From positions 32,253,168 to 32,317,167 of the forward strand of contig CAMGYJ010000006.1 of assembly GCA_946122785.1 (NCBI GenBank): DNA of 64,000 nucleotides, read 5' to 3'. Below the pieces are notes generated by a model. It saw only the letters and a program-made list of their open reading frames with translations, had not been told where the DNA came from and made no database searches. This DNA comes from Linum tenue (taxonomy: Eukaryota; Streptophyta; Magnoliopsida; Malpighiales; Linaceae). The position numbers were made by a program, and so were the translations under genes. Positions 1-10,953 of this stretch are shown here, in pieces (position 1 is the stretch's first letter; each line of letters opens with the position of its first letter).

Positions 1-837
1 GATTGAGGATTTTAATCTTCCAATGGTGATTTCTACAACAAGGAAGGAAGTGAAACACCACACCATAGTTCTTTCTCTCCTCTTTGTTGTAATCCCTAGT
101 TTAGCTATGGAGTAGTGCTTTTTGTCACTTGGGTATTGTGAACCCTAGATTTAGATATGTGATAGATTGTATGGATTGAATGCTATGTGTGTGGGTTTGT
201 GTTTAATGCAAAGTTTGAGGTATTTTCAGAATTCTTGAGTTATGTTCTTCATTTCTCATAACCATGCCAAATTGACGTAGGTGGAGAGAAGCCTCTTTTG
301 CTAGAGGCTTTGAGAAGCTGGATTTCTTGGCCTTTTGAGCCACCCACCTAGGGAATTTATGGCAAACCTGAAACTTCGATTTAGCACTTTGATTTGGTTG
401 TTATTTTGTCGTCCGGATTAAGTTCCGAGGGAGTAGCTTTTGCAATCCTTAGTTGATTGGCCAAGAGAGCTAGTTCCTTAGCTTAATTTGTTATTCCTTG
501 GCCTATCATCCGAGAGAGTGAAGTTTCTTCACTAGTTCCTCCCTCCTTACGGTGTATGAACACACTTCTATGCATTTGCATTCTATTCGGTCGATCTTGA
601 TATATAGCTAGGGGAAGCAATACATGGGTGAAGTTTTCTCATATAAATCCACAAAAATTTTGAATTTTCGCTTGCTTTAAAAACCGATTGCTAGATAACG
701 TTTTAAACAATTGAAGTAGGAGTACATGGACCGGCTCTGGTTGACATCTTAAAATGTTTGCCCTATACTATACACATTACTAGAGTTTATGCTTGGGCTC
801 TAGTCGGGATTTTATTTGATGTAGTCGGAGAGAATCA
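1..837 (+). mobile_element. Partial 5' LTR of Athila-like element B
   Basis: The end at 837 (CA) is followed by AGTTTTTGGCGCC, a tRNA-Asp-type primer-binding site. Internal stretches, such as the one around a TATGGAGTAGTG motif near 105-116, recur in reverse complement inside the solo LTR at 23161-25731, so both belong to one LTR family. The left end lies outside the window. No gene is visible in it. Family assignment is inferred from the PBS and from the related element at 42764-48198. Confidence 0.7.
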
Positions 838-843
838 AGTTTT

Positions 844-861
844 TGGCGCCATTGTTGGGTA
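844..861 (+). other. Decayed tRNA-Asp primer-binding site of element B
   Basis: TGGCGCC followed by ATTGTTGGGTA matches the complement of a plant tRNA-Asp 3' end (TGGCGCCGTTGCCGGGGA) with four mismatches. Three of them are C-to-T or G-to-A changes, the pattern expected from cytosine methylation decay. It sits 6 bases after the LTR end, as in the intact relative at 44134. Confidence 0.65.
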
Positions 862-987
862 GAGTTTACGTTCTATTATCCAGAAAAAGTCCATTATTGT
901 TACTCTAGCATTTTCAATCTCATCTTTTGTTTTGTTTTATTTTGTTTTGTTTTGTATTTTCCTCCTTTTGAGATGAAGAGTTGAGAG

Positions 988-1081
988 ATGGATCCTGGTA
1001 GCTTCTCCTATGCGTAGCGGTATCAACCGACACCCGAATGGTGTTACCCCTGGACAACATGGAGCTATCAAGAAGGAGAAG
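988..1081 (+). pseudogene. Start of gag-like ORF, element B, cut off by LTR sequence
   Basis: ATG at 988 opens a frame whose start (MDPGSFSY, then a stop, then a PEW-x-YP motif) aligns with the N-terminus of the ORF in Athila-like element A (44265 onward, with EWYYPETPW). After about 31 codons the sequence changes at 1082 directly into LTR sequence. The gene is therefore a truncated remnant with at least one internal stop. Function is unknown beyond being the first ORF of this element family. Confidence 0.6.
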
Positions 1082-1418
1082 TGATTCGGGCTCAATTACA
1101 CATATTTAATCCCTCATTTCTTGATTGTCTGACTTCTTTGTCATCATCCCTCGACCTATTTTACGCTAGGTTGTGCTTCTTTTATCACATTTCATGTCCT
1201 ACTACATGTGGGAAGGTCCGAGACGAGTTCCAGGTCATTCGGAGGTCAAAACGAGCCAAAAAGTGGAGGCTAAGCACTGTTCACGGGCTGGATGCAAATG
1301 TCACACCCTTAGACAGTGAAAATCACCCCCAGGGTGTGAAGTGATGACTTCACGGTCTGGACTCATTTATCACGGTCTTAAGACCGTGATAATTAGCCCT
1401 AGGCCGTGAAGTGGCCAA
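1082..1418 (+). mobile_element. LTR 5' fragment of the element B family
   Basis: It begins TGATTCGGGCTC, nearly the same as the LTR start at 5839 (TGATTCGGGTCT), and shares the TTTTACGCTAGGTTGTG block with the LTRs at 42764 and 46836. It contains a 26-bp perfect palindrome at 1367-1392 (half site TTATCACGGTCTT) among further CACGG/CCGTG repeats. It stops where a reversed Ty3-gypsy fragment begins. Confidence 0.65.
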
Positions 1419-2736
1419 TTTCCAAAACGAATTGGAGTTGGGGAGGCCGTCGGAGCAATTTCAGGGGCATTGCTTGGCCTTGGTGCAGAGAAGCGTCTAG
1501 TTGTTCCTTGCTTGAGTTGCTTCTCGATTTTAAGGGCCAAGTAAATCGCCTCTTCCAGATCAGCAAACTGACGTAGTTCCATTTTCAACTCGTACCTGAT
1601 CTCCTTGTTTAGCCCACACAAGAAACGCGAGATAGTGGCCTCAGAATCCTCACGAACGTCAGCTCTGGTCAGTAGCAGGTCGAGCTCCTTGGAATATTTA
1701 TCAACAGTTCGTGTACCCTGACCGATTGTTTGCAAGGCTTCATGTTATTCGCGCCAGTAATAGGCCGGCACAAACTTTTCCCTCATCAATCCTCTTAATT
1801 CCTCCCATGTCGATACTAGAGCCTGCCGATTGTGTTGTCGCCTAATTTGAAGCTGCTCCCACCAATTTGCAGCGTAGTCTTGAAACTCATACGTGGCTAG
1901 GAGTAGCTTCTGATTCTCGGTATACTGACGACACTGGAAAAACAAGAGGATCTTCCTCTCCCAATCCAGAAAAGTGTAGTAGCATTGTTCGTACCTTGGA
2001 AGGGAGGAATGGATAGTTTGATTCCCCTCAACTCCAAGACTAGAACTTCCTATGTTTCTCGATTCACTCGTGGGGAACCTGCCCGATGTCGCTTTAGTTG
2101 TCGACGATCATCAGCGTTGATTTCCCAAGTCTTTAACTACCTTTCCAGATCATGAACTCGATCGGCCAGAGCTTGATAAGTTTTTGGGTTTCGTCCTCCC
2201 TGTAGTTCCACCAAGTTCTCTGGCGGAAGGTCAACTTCTCGACGAACCCTGGCTCCCGTTGTATTGTTCCCCGTTGCTCCTCCTTGCTGATTTAAGGTTC
2301 CAACCTGTTGTGACAACTCGTTGAACTTGGCCGAAAGGGTGGCGAATTTCTCATCTTGTTTATTCCACTGCACCTGTAACAGAGCCACAACCTGATCTTG
2401 GAAATTTTTTTGCACTGCTGCCATCGTAACGGGTTGTTGATCACCCATGGCTGTTGTATGATTGTCTTCGGGAGATTGGCTTGCTGCCTCTACTTCTTGT
2501 TTCTTCTTCTTCTTCTTCTTCTTCTTCTTCTTCTTCTTCTTCTTCTTCTTCTTCTTCTTCTTCTTCTTCTTCTTCTTCTTCTTCTTCTTCTTCTTCTTCT
2601 TCTTCTTCTTCTTCTTCTTCTTCTTCTTCTTCTCTGCAAGCAATACAAGGGGTTCACTAGGGATAGGGCCTTTCGACCGAGTCCAGTGCGTCGATTCGGC
2701 ACTGTTCTCCTTCGTGGAATGTGTTATCCTGGCCAC
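1419..2736 (-). pseudogene. Ty3-gypsy gag with poly-lysine expansion, broken
   Basis: Three open pieces in order on the minus strand (2736-2137, 1945-1745, 1735-1419) together resemble a Ty3-gypsy Gag. The first has an N-terminal segment with a long lysine run followed by a Q-rich coiled region (QQVGTLNQQGG). The second has the capsid core motif YAANWWEQL and TWEELRGLMREKFVP. The third has the C-terminal capsid half (FLCGLNKEIRYEL). Stops or frameshifts separate the pieces, so it is not functional. The lysine run comes from the (CTT)n tract at 2501-2633, which keeps the frame open. The nucleocapsid zinc knuckle is not present because the element is cut near 1419. Confidence 0.75.
2501..2633. 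repeat. (CTT/GAA)n microsatellite, about 44 units
   Basis: An almost uninterrupted TTC/CTT tract of about 133 bp lies inside the gag remnant of element D. In the minus-strand gag frame it encodes lysine; the other frames give runs of arginine, glutamate, leucine, serine or phenylalanine, which explains several spurious homopolymer ORFs. Confidence 0.98.
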
Positions 2737-2752
2737 TGCGTTTGAACCTAAG

Positions 2753-2764
2753 GCTCTGATGCCA
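2753..2764 (-). other. tRNA-iMet primer-binding site, element D
   Basis: The plus strand reads GCTCTGATGCCA, the reverse complement of TGGCATCAGAGC, one mismatch from the usual plant initiator-Met PBS TGGTATCAGAGC. It lies between the LTR edge at 2767 and gag, which fixes the element's minus orientation. Confidence 0.75.
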
Positions 2765-2766
2765 CT

Positions 2767-3712
2767 TGAAACACCCTGAGTGGGTGTTTGATCAGAATTG
2801 CACAGCCAAACAAAGGAACCAAGCTACTTTGTTCAAGAACTCACAAAACAGAGTTTCAAACGAGCTTGGGTAAGCTTGTTTGAGACGGAATTTGATGGAC
2901 ACGAAGGGGGAATCTCACACCTGGGAGATTACACGATCACTATAGTGTTGCCTTCGATATAATTGAGTGTGTTTCTCAATCAATAGGCTAGGGTTTCAGC
3001 AAGTTTTGATCGCAACCAAAACCAAATCAAACTCACAACTCTCTCGTTGGGAATTTTGGGGTTTTTACTCAAATTCAACTCTACCTATTACAATTCGTGA
3101 ATGAGGCCCTTTATAGGCTTAAAAAACTAAAAACAAACTATAATAAGGACTGAAATTAACCTAAATCAAGAAGGAAACGAATTAAACAAACAATCCGAAT
3201 TGGATTCGGAATCCTAGTGCTACACGGATTATAGACGAGTTCAGGTAGCTACTTTGATGAACTTGAACATAATCTTCCTGGCATCGTTGCTCTCATCCAA
3301 TTCCAGTCCTGGGTTTAGAAAGTATCCTTGTATTCAATCCAACTCGAATCATCTCCGGATCGTGACCCAAACTCAAGATATAGAGCTCCAAAGATGGCAC
3401 CTCGAACACGTCAAATGCCTTAGCCAAAAACAGGCAGATTCTCGTTTTGTCATAGCAACTTGGAAGCCTTTGAAAACGCACCTCCATCCTTGAGAATCCA
3501 AACCATCTAGCTTGTATAGCACACTCCAAAGTTCAAAACAAACCCAAGAACACCCATTTTCATTGAGTAAATATAGAGATCCGAGCCTCCAAAGTTGGTG
3601 CCCTGGAACATCCAAAACACTTAGCCAAATTCCTTGTGTTTTGTTCCTTAACAACCTTGCCCCTTGATCAATCCTTGGAAACTTGAATGGCAAGCAATTT
3701 GGGATGATATCA
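2767..3712 (-). mobile_element. 5' LTR of Ty3-gypsy element D (outer end uncertain)
   Basis: The inner edge (TGAAACACCC on the plus strand, i.e. ...TGTTTCA) abuts the PBS. The outer edge is placed at GATATCA (3712) because that gives TG...CA termini on the minus strand and because Athila-like internal sequence is recognisable from about 3730. No partner LTR is present, so the outer boundary is a best guess. Confidence 0.5.
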
Positions 3713-3729
3713 GTCTTCATCAACTACTA

Positions 3730-5838
3730 TTCCATATGCTCATGACTTGAGGCTCCACCTTGACGACGAGAACCTCAACTTCAAGGAGATCTTAGGATGG
3801 ACCGAAGCTTGAGAAGCAACAGTCTAGCTTATGACATAAAAGTAGTGATTGTTGGGAGGCAACCCAACATAGGTTTTTGTTTTTTTTTTAAGTATTATTA
3901 TTGTGTAATAACCTCGTCTTGCGGGAGTATGTGTGTGTTTGTTTGTTTTTATTTTTTTTCTCTTTGAAGCTCACTCCTCTTCATCTCTCGCCCAATTCTG
4001 TCCCGACTTTCACTCACCAAGCTATGCGGTAACATCGTTATACCTCCTTATTTTATGACATTGAAGGCAATGTCGAGATTAAGAGTGTGTGTGTGTGTGG
4101 GGGGGGGGGGTAGTTAATTATGCTTGTGTGTGCGATTGAGTGCTTGGAGCCTAGTTGTATGCCTAAATTTTAAAATTTTGAGGGCTTCAAGCATTGTATA
4201 TTCATCGTGGTCAGTTGTTGGTGAATCTTGTTACTATTGGCATTGACTTTGGATTGATTACATGCGATTGAGTGCATCTTATTATGATGATTGAGAATTG
4301 CATTAGGTTGGTGCAAGTGTTTAGTTCTCATATATGTGAAAATGGATGGATGCCTTGACTTGAGTACTCATTGTTTGCAAATGCCATGCATCAAAATCTT
4401 TGGAATTGGTATGGATGATTGAGCAACTAGGTAGCCATGTGAGATTTGTGCCGGTCATCTTTTTCATGTATGATAGATCCCTCTTGCCATGTTGTGTAAC
4501 ACTCATTTTTTCATTAGTGAGTATGATGGAGGCATAATATTAGTTCACTACCCGAAAATTGATTTGTCCCGATCGTTATATCCCTTAGTCAACCCCTTTT
4601 GAGTCGTGTGACTTAGGGTCGTTTTCATTTTTGGAGCTTTTGCTTTTTGAGCTTAATTGAGATTGATAGAACGACCCTTTGCTTTCTTCGTGTCCAAACA
4701 ATTGTGAGTTGTCCTTTTGTCTGGGAGCTCCCATTATTTGACTTCCATTAAGGTTCCACCTAGGTAATTTTAGCATGGTTCCTGCTAAGAATTAAAAGTT
4801 AGTGTTGGAGGAAGTTCATAATGGTGAGCATTGTTCGATAAGTCCAAAATGTGGCATGTGTTTAGCTCTCTAGTACCCCCTCGATAAAAAAATAAAATAA
4901 AAATAACAGAAGAAAAAGAAGTGAAAAGAGGTAATAAAAGGCGTAAATAAAAGATAGAGAGTTGCCACAAAGTTTATGTGTATGCTCTAGAAAGGTGTTT
5001 CTTGGCATTCAAGCTAATGAAACACCTACTTGCTCGTGATCGCCTTCACTACTATGCTTGAAAAATCGGATACAAGGAGTAGCTGAGAAAGTGTGCTTGA
5101 ATGTTGTTCATGTTGGTTTGTGGTTTGGAATTGAGGAAGTGTGGTTTTTGGTAGATGCTAGTGGCCATTGCTTGTGGTAGGTGGTTCTATTCGAAACCAT
5201 AGAACCATGTATTGGTTTTAGGTTGAAGATGTGGAGCATCATGATATGTCTGCCACCACCAAAAAGCCTTTTCTCCATGTTAAAGACCCTAGCCAGTCAT
5301 CTGAACCCGTGTCTAAGACCTCTGGACAAGCTAGTGATGAGTGACGACAACCATTTTGTGAGCTCTAACATTTAGAGGTTATCGTCATGGTAAAGAGACG
5401 ATAGGGATGAGTGTTGAGTATGCACATTTTTTGCATCAAATGGTCATGACCCCATTGGTCGAGAGTGAGTGATTCATTCACATTTTCATGTTCATATCAT
5501 ACATCCCGATGAGGACCTAGCTCTCTCATTCGTTTGTTCCTAAGACTTGATCTCTATGCATAGATAATTGTGGTTTGTAAGTAGTCTTGTCAGGTTATGT
5601 GTTAGTTTGTGAACAGGGTGAGAACTTTTCATTTGTATGTTCTTAATGCATTCGAATGTCATTTGTGGTTGTTGTCGATATTGCTTGTGGTTGTCCATGT
5701 GTTGGTGCCAAATAGCCATTGAGATTCATCCACTTTGAGCCCTTTTATGTGTCCCAAAGTCATTGTTTTTAGGCTAAGATATTACCTTGTTTGATATTGG
5801 TTTGCTTGGGGACAAGCAAACATCCAAGTGCGGGGGAG
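3730..5838 (+). mobile_element. 3' internal region of Athila-like element B
   Basis: From 3734 the sequence aligns with element A downstream of its ORF (A: 45385 onward), including the end of that ORF (CTCCACCTTGACGACGAGAA), the GTTGGGAGGCAACCCAAC hairpin at 3851-3868 and the TTTGCTTGGGGACAAGCAAA hairpin at 5801-5820. It ends in a polypurine tract GCGGGGGAG (5830-5838). No reverse transcriptase or integrase is visible, so the remnant is the non-coding 3' half of a non-autonomous element. Confidence 0.65.
4085..4110. repeat. (GT)n then G12 simple repeat
   Basis: A run of GT dinucleotides (4085-4098) passes directly into twelve G residues, inside the non-coding part of element B. Confidence 0.95.
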
Positions 5839-5928
5839 TGATTCGGGTCTAATTGCACATGTTTTCACCCCATGTTCTTGTGGTATTTGAGGCATTTATA
5901 TCTCTTACGGTCCAATTTTACGCTAGTC
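5839..5928 (+). mobile_element. Truncated 3' LTR start of element B
   Basis: It starts TGATTCGGGTCTAATTGCAC immediately after the polypurine tract and matches the LTR fragment at 1082 up to the TTTTACGCTAG block. After that the sequence is unrelated AT-rich DNA, so the LTR is truncated here. Confidence 0.65.
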
Positions 5929-7843
5929 TTAATCATAGCATTACCATAAATATTAAAGGTGAAAGCCAAAACCCATTGCTCCATTTCAAATTTCATGCAT
6001 CGAGAGTGAAAGTAGGAAGAACATTTTTGTCTTCGCAACTACTTATTTCTTTCTTATTTATTCATAAAAAATATATACATATGGGGATTTGATCCATGAC
6101 AAATTTAAGAGAGGGAAGGGCTACAACCAATCATGCTCCATATATTTGTTGTATCTTTTAAAAGAAAAACATACACAAATCTAAAATCTCAAAAATCAAA
6201 AGACCTTTTCAGCGGTTAGCTAGCAACTAAATCTCTCATAAGTACTTATTTGGTGATTTGATACTTCGACTTTCATATTTTTTTATTATTTTAATTGTAT
6301 TTTAATACTTAATTTATATTTCAATGTATATTATAAACAGATGATAACTTTAAAATTGCAACCCATATATCACTTGGTTGAATATTGCATATAAAATTAG
6401 AGTATTAAATAGGTCGAAGCAATGTCACAGTTTTAAATTAGTATTAATTTTTAGAATCAACTATGAAGAAATCATATCCTTATGCAGACTATATGAGACT
6501 GGTTTTTTAACGTTTTAGTCGGGTTAACTTCTAAGCTTTCAACATGTTCCTAATCTGGCATGATTAGATCCAATGATCATTGTATGAGATTGAGCTTAAT
6601 TATTGGTTCATTTCACCATTTTTTGACATGTTAATGAATTTCCAAGGCAATGACATATGTCTACGTCTAAACACAATACAATATATAAGAGTGGAATGAG
6701 AAAAGTATTTTTTCCGTTTCAAATTCCTACAACGAGAGCGAAAGTATGAATGATATATTTGCCTTCACAATTATTAGACTTATTTATTTGTAGAAAATAA
6801 ACAAGTATTGGAATTTGAACCAATATATCTTCCAAAAAAGACAAGAATCATAAGCCTGATTGTCAACCCAAGTTTCACATGGTTGGGCGAATCAGTTTTG
6901 CCCAAACTCGAGTATTTGTTAGGATGTTGGAGGCCCAGCTGGTTATCAACCCAAACTCGGTCAAACTAAGAAAACCAGTTGAATTAGGAAATCAAGTTGA
7001 TTCAACTAACTCATCTAAGCACTGAGTCACTTTAAACCGACATCAATTTCAACAAATCTAATCACTAGCTCTGTTGACATGTCGTCCTTTTCCTTATCAA
7101 AGACCCATGCAGCAACATACATCAACCACCTGTGTTCGGTTATCCCATAATATATTTTCCTCCTTTAGTATCGGCAGGCAACAATCATCTCAAAAGCCAA
7201 CATAGTTACTCAGTAGTCAATTCCATTTTCCTTCCAACGGCAAGGTCACATCGCCAATCAACCACATCTCAAACAAAGAATAAGCCACAAGATTAGACGA
7301 ACATATATTTGGATGGAGACTTGGTGTGATTAACAAAGACCAATGTCCTCATTTGTATATATACATGAAATCGAATTGGAGAAGAAGAGTAAGAACATTG
7401 AGAATGGAATATGATATGCAATGAAAAGAAGAAAAGAAAAAACTAGAAAATGAAATGGAAAAGGATAAAAAGAAAGAGGGAAGAGATTTAGAATTAAAGC
7501 GTCATTTTAAAGCACCAGTTCCAAGTGAGAGAAAAGTATAAAAATGAAACTCAATTCCAACGGATAAGTTTTATTAAATCGTCATTGTATCTAAATTTAT
7601 CATAGAAGTTTCATTAATATCTAAGCATAATACATGTGAAAGCAATAAAATTTTCATGCATGTGGGTAAAACTAGGCTTAACCAGGTTAATCCAATTCAT
7701 CCATTAATCCATAACCCACTTGCTTAAACGACTCATTGGTGGAATTGAGTGACAACCTTGGTCATAACAAATTAGACTGAACAAATTTGTTGTATATTTT
7801 TTAATGGGTTATAGGTATAGTATACTCCTCTATTATATATATA
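5929..7843. other. Gene-free AT-rich region with diverged duplicate
   Basis: No coding region is supported. Two diverged direct copies of about 120 bp are visible (about 5978-6090 and 6712-6815), sharing TTTCAAATT, CGAGAG-GAAAGTA and a following TTGCCTTC/TTGTCTTC block. They look like old copies of one unidentified repeat. The rest shows no structure that I can name. Confidence 0.5.
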
Positions 7844-8255
7844 TATGGTGGCTACTTCGGTGCACTCACAAAAATGAGTGCGCTCAATGCATCCAACTCA
7901 AAAACTAGTCTTAAGGTGTCGGATTTTAAATTTTAATTTGTAGAATTAGTGTAATATGATGATATAACATATGATAACAACTAATTAGTGGATTGCCCTA
8001 AACCCTAGACCTCCAATTTTGAGTTCTATCCCTAAACCCCAAATTGTAAACCCTAACCCTAACCCTAAATCTCTAAACTCTAAATCCTTCAAATTAAAGT
8101 AAATCTTCAATGGTTTTTGTGCAAATTCATGTGCGTTATTGTTCATCACATCATAAGTGATGAATGACATCATTTTGACATAAATCGCATGTTTAAAATG
8201 ACGGTTATGAAGTGAGTGCACCCAAAAAAGTGAGTGCACCGAAGACGCCACCATA
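7844..8255. mobile_element. MITE with about 27-bp terminal inverted repeats
   Basis: The left end TATGGTGGCTACTTCGGTGC and the right end (reverse complement TATGGTGGCGTCTTCGGTGC) match over about 27 bp with a few differences, continuing into ACTCAC. The body (about 410 bp) has no coding capacity. It contains a CCCTAA-like stretch at 8048-8069. The flanks are AT repeats, so the target-site duplication, and hence the superfamily, cannot be decided. Confidence 0.75.
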
Positions 8256-8739
8256 TTAAGAACTCTATTATTCACTAAAGCATGCAATTTCAGTTTCCAA
8301 ACATATTTTACTCAAATACTTTTATATAACAATGAATGGCTCCCTAAATTTCGCTTAGTTTTCAATAAAAGATGAGATGCTATTAATTGATTTATGAGCT
8401 CAAATATACCTCCATACCACTAAAGCTACAATCATATGATCTTTAGTTGTTCACTCACCTCTGCCAATGTTTACAGGTTCATATTTTGCTATGAAATTTA
8501 GATAAAGAAACTTTAAATCTCACACATTTAAAAGTAGGAGATGGAAACTATTTAAATAAGTGATTGCAAATTTACTATTTTGAAACCCAAAAGTGAAGGA
8601 ATTTAGATCATCTCATTTCGCAGTAAATTAAAAAGTCTTATGGGAAAGTGATACCTTAGCATTGGATGTGATGGTGAATGAACAACTAATGCAAACGTGG
8701 TCTAAAAAATTCCCTCCACTATGAATTGTAAAAAAACAT

Positions 8740-10011
8740 GGGTTAATATATTTATATGGTCTGAACTTTGACCAAAATAAACATTTTGACCAATCTTTTC
8801 GATCTATAACATCCTGACCCAAACTACACATCAAAATAACTAAATTTGCCAAACCTGACGTTGGACCGTTAACTTGAACGGTCAAATGCGTTGACTAACG
8901 GTCAACATGCCATATCACCGCCCAATCATCATAAAAATTAATAAATATTCACAATTTACACATATTTTCTAATTTTGAATTATTACAATTAAATTGAAAT
9001 AAAAATTAAATACAAATCCCCACCACCGCCAGCGACTCCCCTCCGTCTACTCCCCCAACCTCTTCTTCGAAAGAGAGCTCTGAGCTCTCTCATCTGCTAC
9101 TCAACCCCAAATCAAACATCCTCTCCATATCAATCAAACTCTGCTCTTAATTAAAACAAAAATTAAAACATAACCATCCCAATCTTGGAATCCCTATCTT
9201 CTTCTCTCCTGGTCTGCAACAGAGTCGGATCTACCGCTGGCGGCAATTTTCGCCTCGTCGACCATGCTTGCGGTCTCCCTTCGCCCCGTAAACTCCGTTG
9301 ATGGACACGACACAAGATCCAAAGAGGAATCGCCGACCAATCTTTCGAGCTCGACTGTTCGCGGACCTTTTTCTGCTTGTGGATTTTTCCAATCTTGAGG
9401 CGACGGACGACGGGGCTGATTTTGGTTCGGGGGTAGATCTCGTCTGATTTGTAGAGCTCGTCGCGAACAAGCCTGGCGTTTTGTTCGACGACGAGGGTTA
9501 GGGTTTTGGAGAAGCGAGTGGAGAGGAAGCGGGAGGCGAAGGAAATAACTGGAAGAAGCACCTCGTGAGGGATGAGACTGTAGGCTACGTACCGGACTAG
9601 CATTGTGTAGGCGACGATGGAGGCGATGCCGAGGAGTACTAACGAAGCCGACAGGGGTATTTTTGGCGATGGTGGATCCAGCGGGGAGGCAAATCCCTAG
9701 TGCTTGGGAGTGAGAGGATTAAAAAGAAATATTTTCTTTTTTGATTTTAGACAAAATTTGTAAATGTGTAATTTGTGAAAATTGTGAATATTTTAATGAT
9801 TTCTATGATGACCGGGCAGTGACGTGGTGGGTTGACTGTTACGGGTTGACTGTTAGTCAACATGTTTGACCGTCCAAGTTAACGGCTAAATGTCGGGTTT
9901 GGCCAATTTAGTTATTTTGATGTATAGTTTGGGCTAGGATGTTATAGATCGAAAATATTGGTCAGGATGTTTATTTTGCTCAAAGTTCAGGCCATATAAA
10001 TATATTAACCC
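8740..10011. mobile_element. Pack-MULE-like element with gene fragment
   Basis: Long terminal inverted repeats of about 230-260 bp are visible. The left arm (8740 to about 8965) starts GGGTTAATATATTTATATGG and the right arm (about 9750-10011) ends with the reverse complement of that sequence; GTTGACTAACGGTCAAC-type segments follow in both. Flanks give an imperfect 8-bp match (AAAAACAT and AAAACCAT), close to what Mutator-like or hAT insertions leave. The core (about 9015-9720) is G+C-rich and gene-like on the minus strand, unlike the AT-rich arms. There is no transposase. Confidence 0.75.
9163..9663 (-). pseudogene. Captured N-terminal fragment of an AAA-ATPase gene
   Basis: The minus-strand frame contains LSASLVLLGIASIVAYTMLVR, then SLIPHEV, then STRFSKTLTLVVEQ, then DEIYPRTKISPVVRRLKIGK. 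Recalled plant BCS1/OM66-type mitochondrial AAA-ATPases have the same layout at their N-terminus: a membrane anchor, an -LIPH- motif, a SR-ST-TLV segment and a VYLRTKISPS-RLRVSK segment. After that the frame drifts into unrelated residues and there is no Walker A or B motif, so only the first part of the gene is here. It lies between the inverted repeats of the MULE-like element, as expected for transduplication. Recognition is from memory and unchecked. Confidence 0.6.
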
Positions 10012-10953
10012 AAAACCATCCTTCCCATACCCAATTTATTACCAGTCAAATCATATTTTGTAATATCGCTTGAAGGTAATACCAATAAATGACTATTTAG
10101 TTTGAGTCTAAATTAGATCTATTACATTGTCTAAAAAAAAAAATGAATAGCAACTCTAATGTAATTTTTGAAATTTTTTTTGTATAACAAACATAAATGT
10201 GGAAACACCGATAATGAATGTGTGAATTGGTTTAATGGGAATAGCTAGATGGTCGATATTTCTTTAGAGGTATAATTATATGGACTCAAATAGATTCAAA
10301 TTGTGGGTTCGATCCAAATAAATGTTTTCCTGCTCTAACTCTCTCCCCATTCCATAATTAGTAAATTAAAGTAATTCGGCCAACGGGTCGAATCAAAGCT
10401 AGTGATTATCTAATGATTAACCACTGAACTATAAACCAATAACTTTTTCGATTCAACTTCTATTCAACATCCGATATAATTATGAAAATACAGGTAACAA
10501 ACTATTAGCAGCCCTCTTAAAAAAAATTCTCTTTCCGGTCAAATGGTCTAGAACTAGAATACCAGTATTTGCGTTAATTTCGGCAAAGAGTCGTTAAAAA
10601 AAGGTAGAAGTTTTAAAAAAAAAAAAAATGGAAAAGATAAAAGAGTAAAATAAGAGATGGTGAAAGGAGCAAGTTGCGAGATTGAGGGTGGTTCGTATAA
10701 TAACTACCGCCAGTTCCGGTGCATGGCCTTTTGGCGTTTGAAGATTTCAGTTGTCTACTTTTCTTCCAGTTTTGAGGAAAGGGGCCAGAGGTAGAGGAGG
10801 CTGAAGAAGACATTTGCGACAACCGCCATGTTCCATCGTTCGTACGTGAATTTGGCTCAAACCTGAATCGTGGATAAAGAAGGAAGTTGAGAGGGAGAAG
10901 AAAAAACTATAGTTAAGATAGGGGGAAAAAAACAATAGAGATCGACTGAAGGG
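10012..10953. other. Intergenic and 5' leader region of reticulon gene
   Basis: AT-rich to about 10650, then more gene-like sequence. Open frames on the minus strand around 10613-11298 are shadows of the reticulon first exon and leader. No clear TATA box could be assigned. No other gene is seen. Confidence 0.5.

Larger units (their letters stand above)
1419..3712 (-). mobile_element. Truncated Ty3-gypsy element D (gag, PBS, 5' LTR)
   Basis: Read on the minus strand, this is a 5' LTR (3712 to 2767), a primer-binding site (2764-2753) and a gag gene (2736 to about 1419). The pol genes and 3' LTR are missing. The gag has the WW-x-L type capsid core seen in chromovirus-like Ty3-gypsy elements. 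It interrupts remnants of Athila-like element B. The left breakpoint in the middle of gag and the lack of a matching right LTR mean no target-site duplication can be tested. Confidence 0.7.

Noticed and set aside
2398..2779. Plus-strand ORFs encoding long runs of Leu, Ser or Phe
   Set aside because: They are frame readings of the (CTT)n tract and its flanks inside a minus-strand gag remnant.
7985..8090. Telomere end or chromosome terminus
   Set aside because: Only a few degenerate CCCTAA units, enclosed by MITE inverted repeats and followed by ordinary genes.
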